Shown: positions 21,991 through 33,977, counted from the first letter of the stretch. The stretch is DNA of 34,069 bases from Xylaria sp. FL1777 (GCA_022578965.1 MU400833.1:1-34069); one strand, 5' to 3'. Notes: generated from the sequence alone by a model not told the origin. Program-made: numbers and translations.

Positions 21991-22444
21991 TGCTAATTTT
22001 TTTGTTTTTTAAGTTAAAGTTAATAATATGTTTATACGTTTAACTTAATAAAAATTTTTATTAATTTTTTTATTAATAGCTTTTATGCTTAATTATTTGC
22101 TAGCTTTATATGCTTTTATTTTTGCAATTTGTTAGCTTAATGTAATAGTACTTTTATATTGCTTTATTTAAAGCTAATTATTTTTTTTTTGCTGCTTAAT
22201 ATACTTAATTTTTTGCATATTAACCTTTTTGCAATATTATAACTTTTTTAATGCACATTATAAAAATTTATTTATAAATTTTATTGCTTATTATTATTGC
22301 TTTTTTTTCTTTTTTTTCTTTTTTTCGTTTTTATTATATTTATATTCTTATTATAGCTTGTTTTTTCTTAAGTTATATGCTATTATTAAGCTTATTTTTT
22401 AGTGCTTGTTTAATGCTTATTTAGCGCTTTTTTAGGTTTTTTTT

Positions 22445-22532
22445 AACGCTTTTACTTGTTATATTGCTATTTTTGCTTGCTTTTTTTTAGCGTTTTTATT
22501 TATTGTATTGCTATTTCTGCTTATTTTATTGT
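22445..22532. repeat. 44-bp tandem duplication inside copy A
   Basis: Two 44-bp units (TxACGCTTTTACTTG..GCTATTTTTGCTTGCTTT and TAGCGTTTTTATTTA..GCTATTTCTGCTTATTTT) stand where copy B has one (about 30,197-30,241). It accounts for essentially all of the length difference between the copies. Unit differences are mainly transitions, so the duplication predates much of the decay; either copy A gained a unit or copy B lost one. Confidence 0.8.
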
Positions 22533-23467
22533 TTTTTTTATAGCTTAATTACTATGCTTTTATTAGCTACTAAACATAATTAGCAAAAATGCAAAAAAGC
22601 TTAAGCATAATAAATTATTAAACTAAAACAAAAAGCTGCTTAACTTTTTAGTTAATTTTATATTTTTTTTTAACTTATTTTTTAATAAAAATACTTTAGT
22701 ACTTATATACTTTTATGCTTTTATTTTACTGCTTTTAACTTTTAATTTGCTTTTATACTACTATTATTTTACTTGCAGCTAATTTTACTTATTTTTTCCT
22801 TTTTTTTTTATAAACGTTTTGTTTTTAATTATTTAATTTTTCTTTATTTATTTTTAAGTACTATTGCTACTTTTTATTTCTTTATTTAAGCAATCTTTAG
22901 AACTGCTATATATAAATAGCTTTGCTTTTTTAAATTTAAACAATAGTAATACTACAGATTTTAAACTGCTTAAACTAGAACTTTTTCTTTTTTTTGCTTT
23001 TTTTGCTTGTTTTTAATCTTAAAGTTTTTTTAGTTTTAGTAACCTAAGCTTTTTTAATAATAATAAAAGTAATAGTACTATTTTAAACGCCTTAAAACTA
23101 GTTATTTTTTCTTTTTTAATCTTTTTTTTGTTTTTTACGCTTTATATTTTAAATAAGCTTATTGCTTTATTGCTTAACTTTTTTTTTATTTTATTATAAC
23201 AAAATTTCTTTGTTTTTATTGCTAATAAAGCTTTTATTTTTAGCAAGCATTATTTTTCTGCTTTTGCCTTTTTTTTTTTATTACTAGTTTATTATAATTA
23301 GCTTAGCTAGCAGTTTTTCTTTTTATTTAACAATGCATATTATTATATATAAAAACAAATTTTGCACTTTTATTTCTATTAATGCAATTATAGTATGCTT
23401 TATTTTTTGTTTTTTTTGTTTTTTTTTATTTTTGTTTGTATTGTTAGCCTATTTATACTTTTAGAAC

Positions 23468-23549
23468 AGCTTTTAAAAAACAAAATATCTTAAGACCTAA
23501 AGTTTTTAAAAAAACTTTAAGTCTTAAAATATTTTGTTTTCTAAAAGCT
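23468..23549. repeat. ~80-bp palindrome in copy A
   Basis: A left arm of about 40 bp starting AGCTTTTAAAAAACAAAATA is followed, after a loop of a few bases, by its near-perfect reverse complement ending TATTTTGTTTTCTAAAAGCT. The few arm mismatches are transition type. The same palindrome is at the matching place in copy B. Reading both copies together, the ancestral arms were almost perfectly complementary. Confidence 0.92.
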
Positions 23550-26263
23550 TTTTTTTTTTTATTTTTTTTAGTTTTAAAATAGTTAATTTTTTATAAGCTA
23601 TCTTTTTTCTTTTTATAGTTTTTATTTTTATTTTTAAATTTATAATATTAATTTCTTTTTATAAATAAAGTAATAAATATAACTAATTATATATTAAAAC
23701 ATATAACTAATTATTTTATATAAAGCTTTTTAGCTTTTTATATTAATTTTTTAAAACAAAATAATTTTACTAACTTTTCTTTATTTTGTGTTAAGCTAAA
23801 AGCACTATAGATTTTTTTTTAGCATACTTTTTTTAATGCTAATAAGCTTACGCTTTTTTTTTTGTTTACTAAAGCCTTTTGTTATAATATTTACTAATAA
23901 ATATATATTACTTATTAATATAACATTAATAGCTATATTATTTAGCTTTGTTTTTTTGTTATATTTTTTTTAGCAATATTAAATTTAAGTTATTTATTTT
24001 TTTTTTAATTTACTTTTTTTTAAAATTTATATTGCATTTTTAACTTAGTAAAACTTTATAAAACCTAAAATTTATAGCTTAGCTTCTTTAAATACAGTTT
24101 TAATAACATTATTTATTTTGTTTTTTTTTATTTTTTTCTAATTTTTAAATATTAAACTATTTATTTGCTATTTAAAATATAAAAATAGTTCGTAAAGAAC
24201 TATATACTATTTGCTTTGTATGCTTTTTGTTTACTTGCAATTATTGCTTAGCATTTTATTAGTTTTGCTTAAGCTAAAACAAAAGCAAGCATTTAGCAAG
24301 CTTTAACAAAAAGCTTTAGCTTTTTTTAGTATATTTAATTATAGTATACTATTTTATACAAATATATAAAACTATTTTAAAACTACTTTAAAACTTTATA
24401 TAATTAGCATTTGTTTAGCTATTTTACTAGCTTTATTTTTTTTTTATAAAAACATAATATTAAAAATATAACTATAAGCTACTTAACAAAAAGTACTTTA
24501 TAAAAATTTTATATAAACTATTTTTTAATAGCAAACTAGCAGCATTTTTATTTTAACGCTATATAAGTTAATTTTGCTTTTTAAAATATGCTTTATATTA
24601 TTAAACCTTTTTATTTAACTAATAATATAATACCTTTATGTACTTTGCTTTATAAGTTAGCATGCTTAGCTAAAAAAACGCATAATAATAATAGCTTATT
24701 TTAAAAATATTATTAAATTTTTTATTTATAATACTTGTTTTAAGATATAAAAAAGCTAAAAATAGTAAAAACTACGCTAGCTAGCTTTTAAATTAAAAAA
24801 GTAGCTTTATACTAAGTTAAATTATATAATTTTTATAAGTAATATATATAAATACTTATAAAAAGATTTTATTTTTTTAATTTATTACAGTTTAATTCGT
24901 TGTTTTTTAGCTTAAACTTATTAAAATAATACTATTAAAGCAAAGCTTACTTATTAATATAAAAAGTAATACTACTTAATTTTTTTTTTTTTTTAATGCT
25001 TTTTAGTTTTATAAAAGCTAGCTATATTATATATTATTTACTTTGTTTAACGCTTTTATGCTGCTTTACTATAATATATGCTATAAATACTATATACTTT
25101 AGTTTTATATTATAACTGCTATAAACTTTTATAAACTGTTTTTTTAGTAAACTATTTACTTGTTTTTATTAATTAATTTTATTACTTATAACTTTTTTTT
25201 TTTTGTTTTAATATGCTAGCTAAATGATTTTTTGCTTGTTTATGCTATTTGCTTTATTAAGCTTATTAAAAAGCTAGCAATATTTGTACTACTTAATAGC
25301 TATATACTATTAAAGCAGTTTATTACTACTAAATATATTAAACATATATTTATTAACTAAGTATTGCTTATTTTTTTTAAGTAAACTTGCATTAGCAATG
25401 TTTTTTTTTAAGTACTATAGCTATAATATATTACTTAAAATTGCTGCATAACTAATAAGTTAAAAAAGCTATTATAAAAGCTTAGCTTAAAAAACGTAGT
25501 ACAAAAGTATAGCATACTATAAGTGCTAAACAATATATTTAAGTAATATATTTTCTAATTTATAAATTATGCTTTAAAGCAGCTTTTTTTATTTTTTTTA
25601 AGCATTAAAATTAACTAAAAGTAATTTAGCAAAATATAACGCAAAGTATACTTAATATAAATAAGCAGTTTAAAACAACACTACTAAAGAACTTTTAAAA
25701 CATTGCTAACTATATTACTATTTCTGCTAAATATTATAAAGCATAGCTATTATACAATAAAACTTTTAAGCTTGCATTATAATTAGTTATTTATATATAT
25801 AACTTAAAGTTTTTTAAAGCTTACAAGCTATATTTTAAAAAGCTTAAGCTTTTTTACTAAAAACAATATAATATTTTATATAAAAGCTAGCTAAACTATA
25901 TATAAAGCTACTTTTAACTTTTTAGCTTACTTAACGTTTATTACATTTATTTTTAGGTTTTTGTTGCTTTAAATAAAACTAAAGTTAAAAGCTTTTAAGC
26001 AAAAAAAATAACACTATTTAATAACGCTAACTTTTTATTTTTTGCTTTTGTATAATAGCAAAAACTAAAAACAAAAACTTATAACTTTAGTAATTATAAC
26101 ACAAATAAATATTAAAGCTAATTTATATATATAGCATTAATGCTTAATACTTTAAATAACTATGCTAATTAATTAAGCAAAAGCTTTGTTTTTTAATATT
26201 ATAAAGTTTAAAAAGCTTAGCTTACTATATTTACTAGCAGAAATATTATATGTTTATTTTTTA

Positions 26264-28309
26264 ACAACTAGTTTAACTATTATTAAATGTATGCTAGCTT
26301 TTATATTTTTGTTATACTAAACTTTAAAAAAACTAAGTTTTTTTATGTTTAATTGTTTAAATATATTACTATATAGTTAGATTTTTTTAGTTTTAAGTAT
26401 AGCTACTTAAAGCTATTATGCTATAACATAATAAAAAAAAAGCTATTATATAACAACATAAATTATTTATTTAAAAAAGCTTTAATAGTTATTATGTTAA
26501 CATATTTGCTACTATTACTTAATTAAATTTATAATACTACTATATAAGCATGCTATAATATATATTAATATGCTATAATACTTACGCAATAAAAACGTAA
26601 TGCTTTTTATTTTAGCTTTAATACTATACTTTAATATTTATTTAACTATTGCAGCAAAAGTTCCTTACGTATGTTTTTTAAACAGCTTTTTTATATACTT
26701 ACTAAATAACTTATTATGTTTTTTTAACTGCATACATTTTGCTTTAGCATATTTTTTAATGCTGCAAAACTACTATTTTTTTTTGTTAATTTATTAGTAT
26801 AGCTTAAACTAAAAAACTTAAAAGCTAATAGCTTAATATTAGCATTTAAGTTGCTATATAAAATAAGCATATTAGCAGAAAAAATCTTTATAAAATATAT
26901 AGCATTATGCAAAAAGCTAAACATAAAGCTAACTATATAGCGTAAGCTAGCAAAAAAACTAACCAATAGCAATAAAACTAGCAAAAAAAAAAACAAAATA
27001 AACGTTATAAATAATATAAAGCTAAAAACAAATAGTAGCTATAATTCTAATAATTATAAGTAATTATAATAAAACTTAAAACTAAAGCAAAACTAATAAA
27101 AGCTACTAGAAATAAAATATTTAAAACTATATAATAATTATACTTTAGCTTATTTTTAAGTATATAAAAACTAATATAAAGTAATATTATTTTTAAAAAA
27201 AACTTAGCATGCTAAAAAAATAACCTAAAGTAATTTAAATTATTACTACTTTAGTAATATTTATTTTTTTAGAAATTTATATAGTATTGCTTTAAATAGC
27301 TTATATAGCATTATTGCTAACTATTAATTCTTTATATAACATTGCTTTTTTTTTTAAGTTTTTTATAATATTGTTTGTTTTTTATTTAAAAAGTTTACGC
27401 TATATTATTATTTATAAAACATAACTTATATAGTATTAAATTTTTTATATAAAGTTTAATCTTATTTATATTGCATTAAAAACTATAATAATTAAATTTA
27501 TTAATTATAAAAGCAATATAGCTTATATATATAGCTAAAAGTATATATAGCTTTTTTATTTATTATAATTTTTATAACATATAATAAACGTACTATTGCT
27601 TTTTATATTTACTTTAAACATAATTCTTTTTTATTATAATTATTTTATTACGCTTAGTTTTATAAAAGTTTATTAGTACACTTTTTAAAAAAGATACAAA
27701 TATCTAAAAAAAACAATTGTAGTTTATATAAGCATATTTAGCATATAGTTTTGCTAAACTAATATTTAATTTTATATAATATTTTGCTGTTTTTTTTTTT
27801 GTGATTTTTTTTGCTTTTATTTTATATAAGTTCTTTTTTTTTTTTTTAAGCTTAAATTGCTTTGCTTTTTTAAGCAGTAGCTTTAGCAGCTAAATAAGTC
27901 TTTTAGGTTTGCTTAAAAATAAAAAGCTTAAAGTTAATAATGTTGTTTTTTTTAATGTTTGCTTAGCATATATTTAAGCTTTTGCTTTTTTAAACAAAAA
28001 AAGTAAGCTTAAAAGCTTAAGAAAATAAAGCCTTAGTAAAAAAAACGTTAGCTTATATATTATTTATATTATTAGCTATAGTGTTCTGCCTTTTTTTAGC
28101 AGCTAAAAAAAAAGCAAAAATGTATTATTTGTTGTAATAAAAGTATTAAGCCTAAAAAGATTGCTTAGCAATAGCTTAAAATGCAAAAATTTTTGCTTTT
28201 AAAAAAAAAACTATTAAAAGCTTTAGCAATTAATATATTATTTGTTTTAAAGCAAATAAAGCTTACTATTAAATATATTTTATTTTATTTAAGTTGCTTT
28301 TTAAAAAAG
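26264..28309. other. Spacer between element copies, no genes seen
   Basis: Decayed AT-rich sequence not found elsewhere in the window. A loosely repeated motif (TTATATAGTATTGCTTT, CTTATATAGCATTATTGC, TTTATATAACATTGC) recurs over 27,275-27,480. The frames at 26,600-26,797 (+) and 26,724-26,996 (-) overlap each other antiparallel and have no recognisable domain, though the plus one looks superficially like a membrane segment. No telomere-like repeats are seen at 26,264 where copy A ends. Confidence 0.55.
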
Positions 28310-28557
28310 TTTGCTATTTATTGCACTAGTAATTAAAATTACTTTATAAAAGCTAATGCAAAATTTTATATAGTTATTTGCTGTAATAAATTAAGCTACA
28401 TTTAAGTTTTAAACACTTTTGCTGTTTTATTATTTATAGCGCTAGTAATTAAAGCTATTATTTAAAAGCTAATATAAAACTTTATATAATTGTTTATTAT
28501 ACTTAATTAAGCTATAGCTAATTAAGCTATATTTAAGTTTTAAATACTTAAATATTA
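28310..28557. repeat. ~116-bp imperfect tandem duplication
   Basis: CTAGTAATTAAA (28,326 and 28,442), AAAAGCTAAT, TTTATATA and AAGCTAxATTTAAGTTTTAAA recur in the same order about 116 bp apart. The second unit has an extra short ATAGCTAATTAAGCT duplication before the last anchor. Substitutions are mostly transitions. Confidence 0.7.
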
Positions 28558-29084
28558 TAAGTAATAAATTAGCATTATATTATATAAAACCGCTTAAAAA
28601 ATAAGCTATTAAACTATTACTTGCATTTTTAGCATTTTTTATAAAGTTAAACAAAAGATTTAATAAAAACAAAAATTTCTTAAACATACTAAGTTAGCTA
28701 TTATAGCATTAGTAAAAATAGTGTTTGCTTTTATATATATAGGAAAAAATGTTATTAAGCGGCTAATTTTTTATAAAAATAGTTATTATTGTTATAAAAT
28801 TCTAGCAAAAGAAATATTAGCACTTAAAAAAAATTAAAAGCGCAAGTTTTAAAAGATTTCTTTATAAGCAAAAAAAGCTGCAACGTTAGCTTTATTGTTA
28901 TTATATAGTACTACAGCACGTAAAGTTTATTAGTTAAAATTACTATTTTAAAAGCAAAAAAAAAAAAGCTTTTTATACTACTATACTTTTTTTATATTAT
29001 AAAATCTAATAAAAACTAAGTACTTTTAATTGTGTTTTAAAGTTAGTATAAAAATTAGAATTATAAAAACTATATTAAAATAAA
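28558..29084. other. AT-rich spacer, nothing recognised
   Basis: Ordinary decayed sequence. 28,868-28,900 resembles the first half of the 67-bp units at 16,117-16,250, the only link noticed to the central repeat region. Confidence 0.5.
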
Positions 29085-29312
29085 TAAAAAATATAATAAA
29101 AAAAAAAAAAAAAAAGTAAATAAAAGATAAAAAAAATAAGAAGTAAAAATACCTAAAAATAAAAAAGAATAAAAAATATAATAAATAAATAAATTAATAG
29201 AAAAAATAAAAAATAAAAAGAATATAAAATAAAAAAAATGTAAAATAAAAAAAATATAAAATAAAAAAGATATAAAAAAGAAAAAATATAAGATAAAAAA
29301 AAAATAAAAATT
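29085..29312. repeat. A-rich, nearly C-free tract
   Basis: About 230 bp in which the plus strand is A with some T and G and almost no C. An irregular ~16-bp unit (AATATAAAATAAAAAA) recurs from about 29,220. An 85-codon minus-strand frame (29,194-29,451) covers it and is Phe/Tyr/Leu-rich low complexity. Like the larger tract before copy A, it lies upstream of a T-rich 4.2-kb element copy. Confidence 0.75.
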
Positions 29313-29751
29313 TAACTATGTTAAAAGGACTTTTTGCGTAAAATACTGCTTTTTTAAACGTAACTAAAGTATAAAAAAAGCTTAAAAACAAAACTACAAC
29401 ATGCAAAATGTAATAACAGAAACTTTTCTTGTAGTTTTTTTGCGCTTGCAAAATTATTTACAAAAGCAAATATAAGCACAAAAAGTTAATCTAGATTTAC
29501 TTTAAAAAAAAAAAGCAATTATTTTTTATTGCTACTTATTATAATAAATTTTTAAGCATATATAAGTAAGCATATAATTTTTAATACATGTAGCACTTTT
29601 TATAACTTATATATATAAAAGTAATAAAACATTTATAGCTTTTTTTTTATTTTTACTTAAAAACTTGTTTTAGTTATAGTATAGTTATGCTTTGTTTATT
29701 TTATTTTATTTTAGTTTATTTATTTGTTTTAATGTATGTTTTTTTGTTATT
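29313..29751. other. AT-rich spacer before copy B
   Basis: Contains a patch with more G/C (29,313-29,460, including AAAAGGAC and TTTTTGCGCTTGC) and then a T-rich run-up to copy B. No gene supported. Confidence 0.5.
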
Positions 29752-32700
29752 ATTTTTTCGTTCCTTAAGTTAAGGTTAGCAGCATGTTTATACGTTTAAC
29801 TTAGTGAAAATTTTCATCGATTTTTTTACTAACAGCTTTTATGCCTAATTATTTGCTAGCTTTACGTGCTTTTATTTTTGCAATCCGCTAGCTTAGCATA
29901 ATAGTACCTCTGCATTGCTTTATTTAAAGCTAATTATCTTTTTTTTGCTGCTTAATATACTTAATTTTCTGTGTATTAACTTTTTTGCAATATTATAACC
30001 CTTTTAATGCACATTATAAAAATTCGTCTATAAATTTTATTACTTATTACTATTGCTTTTTTTTTTTTTTTTTTTTCTTTGTTTTTATTATATTTGCATT
30101 CCTATTGTAGCTTGTTTTCTTTTAAGTTGCGCGCTATTATTAAGCTTATTTTTTAGTGCTTATTTAATGCTTGTTTAGCGCCTTTTTAGCTCTTTTTTAG
30201 CGCTTTTACTTGTTATATCGCTATTTTTGCTTGCTTTACTGTTTTTTTTGTAGCTTAATTACTATGCCTTTATTAGCTGCTAAACATAATCAGCAGAAAC
30301 ATAAAAAGGCTTAAGCATAACAAATTGTTAAACTAAAACAAAAAGCTGCTTAATTTTCTAGTTAATTTTGTATTTTTTTTTTTAACCTATTTTTTAATAA
30401 AAATACTTTAGCACTTATATACTTTTATATTTTTACTTTACTGCTTTTAACTTTTAATTTGCTTTTGTACTACTGTTATTTTATTTATAGCTAATTTTGC
30501 TTATTTTTTTTTTTTTTTTTTATAAACGTTTTATTTTTAACTACTTAACTTTTTTTTATTTATTTTTAAGTACTATTGCTACTTTTTACTTTTTTATTTA
30601 AGTAATTTTTAGAACTGCTATATATAAATAGCTTTATTTTTTTAGATTTAAACAATAGTAATATTACGGATTTTAAACTGCTTAAACCGGAACTTTTTTT
30701 CCTTTTTGCTTTTTTTGCCTGTTTTTAATCTTAAAGTTTTTTTAGTTCTAATAACTCAGGCCTTTTTAATAGCAACAAAAATAATAGTACTGTTTTAGAT
30801 GCCTTAAAACTCGTTATTTTTTTTTTCTTAATCTTTTTTTTGTTTTTTATGCTTTATATTTTAAATAAGCTTATTGCTTTATTGCTTAATTTTCTTTTTA
30901 CTTTATTACAGCAAAATCCTTTTGTTTTTATTGCTAGTAAAACTTCTGTTTTTAGCAAGCATTATTTTTTTACTTTTGCTTTTTTTTTTTTATTACTAGT
31001 TTATTATAATTAGCTTAGCTAATAGTTTTTCTTTTTATTTAACAATACGTATTATTATATATAAAAACAAATTCTATACTTTTACTTTTATTAATGCAAC
31101 TATAGTATGCTTTATTTTTTGTTTCTTTTGTTTTTTTTTATTTTTATTTATATTATTAGCTTGTTTATACTTTTAAAACGGCCTTTAAAAAACAAAATAT
31201 CTTAAAACCTAGAATTTTTCTAAAGATTCTAAGTTTTAAGATATTTTGTTTTTTAAAAGCTCTTTTTCTTTTATTCTTTTTAGTTTTAAAGTAATTAGTT
31301 TTTTATAAGCTATTTCTTTTCTTTTTATAGTTTTTATTTCTATTTTTAGATTTACAATACTAATTCCTTCTTATAAATAAAGTAATAAATATAACTAGCT
31401 ATATATTAAAACATATAACTAATTATTTTATATAAAGCTTTTTAGCTTTTTATATTAATTCTTTAAAACAAAATAATTTTACTAACTTTTTCTTATTTTA
31501 TGTTAAGCTAAAAGCGCTATAAATTCTTTTTTAGCATATTTTTTTTAATGCTAATAAACTTACGCTTTTTTTTTTGTTTACTAAAGCCTTTTGTTATAAT
31601 ATTTACTAATAAATATATATTATTTATTAATATAACATTAATAGCTATATTATTTAGCTTTGTTTTTTTACTGCATTTTTTTTAGCAATATTAAATTTAA
31701 GTTATTTATTTTTTTTTTAATTTACTTTTTTCTAAAATTTATATTGCATTTTTAACTTAGTAAAACCTTATAAAACCTAAAATTTACAGCTTAGCTTCTT
31801 TAAATACAGTTTTAATAATACTGTTTATTTTGTTTTTTTTTACTTTTTTTTAATTTTTGAACACTAAACTACTTATTTGCTATTCAAAATATAAAAACAG
31901 TTTATAAAGAACTATATGCTATTTATTTTATATGTTTTTTGTTTATTTACAATTATTGCTTAACACTTTATTAGTTTTGCTTAAGCTAAAACAAAAGCAA
32001 ACATTTAGCAAGCTTTAGCAAAAAGCTTTAGCTTTTTTTAATATACTTAATTACAGTATGCTATCCTATGCAAATATACAAAATTGTTTTAAAACTACTT
32101 TAAAACCTTATATAATTAGCATTTGTTTAGCTATTTTGCTAGCTTTATTTTTTTTTTATAAAAATATAATATTAAAAATATAACTATAAGCTACTTAGTA
32201 AAAAATGCTTTGCAAAAATTCTATATAAACTATTTTTTAATAGCAAACTAATAACATTTTTACTTTAATGCTACATAAGTTAACTTTGCTTTTTAAAACA
32301 TGCTTTATATTATTAAACCTTTTTATTTAACTAATAATATAATACTTTTGTATACTTTGCTTTATAAGTTAGCATGCTTAGCTAAAAAAGCATATAATAG
32401 CAATAGCTTATTTTAAAAATATTATTAAATTTTTTATTTATAATACTTGTTTTAAAATATAAAAAAGCTAAAAATAATAAAAATTATGCTAGCTAGCCTT
32501 TAAGTTAAAAAAGTAGCCTTATACTAAATTAAATCGTATAATTTTTATAAGCAGCATATATAAATACCTATAAAAAGATTTTATTTTTTTGATTTATTAT
32601 AGTTTAACTTATTATTTTTTAGCCTAAATTTACTAAAATAATACTATTAAAGCAAAGCTTATTTATTAACACAAAAAGCAATATTACTTAATCTTTTTTT

Positions 32701-33977
32701 TTTTTTTAATATTTTTTAGTTTTATAAAAGCTAGCTATATTATATGTTATTTACTTTATTTAATGCTTTTACGCTGCTTTACTATAATATACGCTATAAA
32801 TACTATATGCTTTAGTTTTATATTATAACTGCTATAAACTTTTATAAACTGCTTTTTTAGCAAATTACTTACTTATTTTTACTAACTAATTTTACTACTT
32901 ATAACTTTTTTTTCTTTGTTTTAATATACTAGCTAAATAATTTTTTATTTGCTTATATTATTTACTTTATTAAGCTTATTAAAAAGCTAGCAATATTTGC
33001 ACTACTTAATAATAATATATTACTAAAATAGTTTATTGCTACTAAGTATACTAAATACATACTTATTAATTAAATATTGCTTACTTTCTTTAAGCAAACT
33101 TACATTAGTAGTGTTTTTTTTTAAGTATTATAGCTATAATATATTATTTAGAATTGCTGCATAACTAACAAGTTAAAAAAGCTATTACAAAAGCTTAGCT
33201 TAAAAAACGTAGTACAAAAATATAGCATGCTATAAATGCTAAACAACATATTTAAATAGCATATTTTTTAACTTATAAATTATGCTTTAAAATAGCTTTT
33301 TTTATTTTTTTCTAAGCATTAAAATCAACTAAAAGTAATCTAGCAAAATATAACATAAAGTATACTTAATATAAATAAGCAGTTTAAAACAACGCTACTA
33401 AAAAACTTTTAAAACATTGCTAATTATACTACTATTTTTGCTAAATACTATAAAGCATAGCTATTACGCAATAAAACCTTTAAGCTTGCACTATAATTAG
33501 TTATTTACGTATATAACTTAAAATTCTTTAAAGCTTACAAGCTATATTTTAAAAAGCTTAAGCTTTTTTACTAAAAACAATACAATATTTTGTATAAAAG
33601 CTAGCTAAATTATATATAAAGCTATTTTTAACTTTTTAGCTTACTTAACGTTTACTACATTTATTTTTAAGTTTTTGTTACTTTAAGCAAAATTAAAATT
33701 AAAAGCCTTTAAGCAAAAAAAACAACACTATTTAATAATGCTAACTTTTTATTTCCTGCCTTTATATAATAGCAAAAACTAAAAATAAAAACTTATAACC
33801 TTAGCAACTATAACATAAATAAACGCTAAAGCTAGTTTATATATGTAGCATTAATGCTTAACGCTTTAAATAACTATGCTAGTTAGTTAAGCAAAAGCTT
33901 TGCTTTTTAGTATTATAAGGTTTAAAAAGCTTAACTTGCTATATTTACTAGTAAAAATATTATATGTTTATTTTTTA
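29752..33977 (+). repeat. 4.2-kb subtelomeric element, copy B (telomere-proximal)
   Basis: About 4,226 bp aligning with copy A (21,996-26,263). This copy keeps more TC, CC, GA and GG steps, especially in its first 1.5 kb. Examples are TTTTCATCGATTT where A reads TTTTTATTAATTT, AATCCGCTAGC where A reads AATTTGTTAGC, and TACCTCTGCATTG where A reads TACTTTTATATTG. It is therefore probably the less mutated copy. Its right end coincides with the start of the telomere repeats. No open frame, RNA gene or recognisable protein remnant was found. Confidence 0.95.
31181..31260. repeat. ~80-bp palindrome in copy B
   Basis: Arms of about 38-40 bp (left part CTTTAAAAAACAAAATATC, right part GATATTTTGTTTTTTAAAAG) face each other across a minimal loop. 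Mismatches inside the stem are transition type and differ from those in copy A, so the two palindromes decayed separately from a nearly perfect ancestor. Confidence 0.92.

Larger units (their letters stand above)
21996..26263 (+). repeat. 4.2-kb subtelomeric element, copy A
   Basis: About 4,268 bp that aligns end to end with 29,752-33,977 in the same orientation. Alignment starts around the T-run before GTTTTTTAAGTTAAAG and ends at TTTATTTTTTA. Differences are almost all transitions: in 25,205-25,410 against copy B I count about 29 transitions and one transversion, with G/C retained in A at about 17 sites and in B at about 12. The first ~2 kb is strongly T-rich on the plus strand, the rest balanced. 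No open frame survives. It may once have held a subtelomeric gene, such as the telomere-linked helicases known in other fungi, but I could recognise no motif, so identity is open. Confidence 0.95.

Noticed and set aside
26264..26300. Interstitial telomere relic after copy A
   Set aside because: TTAACAACTAGTTTAACTATTATTAAATG has no 6-base periodicity even allowing G->A change.
26600..26996. Overlapping 65-codon (+) and 90-codon (-) open frames in the spacer between element copies
   Set aside because: They overlap antiparallel, have no domain and show the composition of the surrounding mutated DNA. They are the least implausible frames here, but not supportable.
29194..29451. 85-codon minus-strand open frame
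   Set aside because: More than half is the reverse reading of an A-rich simple repeat.
147..33974. Classical CpA-type RIP as the full explanation
   Set aside because: CpA remains common, while TpC and CpC are the depleted steps in hand-counted samples. The general RIP-like transition decay is kept, the CpA context is not.
21996..33977. Remnant of a subtelomeric RecQ-type (telomere-linked) helicase gene in the 4.2-kb element
   Set aside because: Position and size would fit what is known in other fungi, but no helicase motif could be read in any frame, so it is not annotated.
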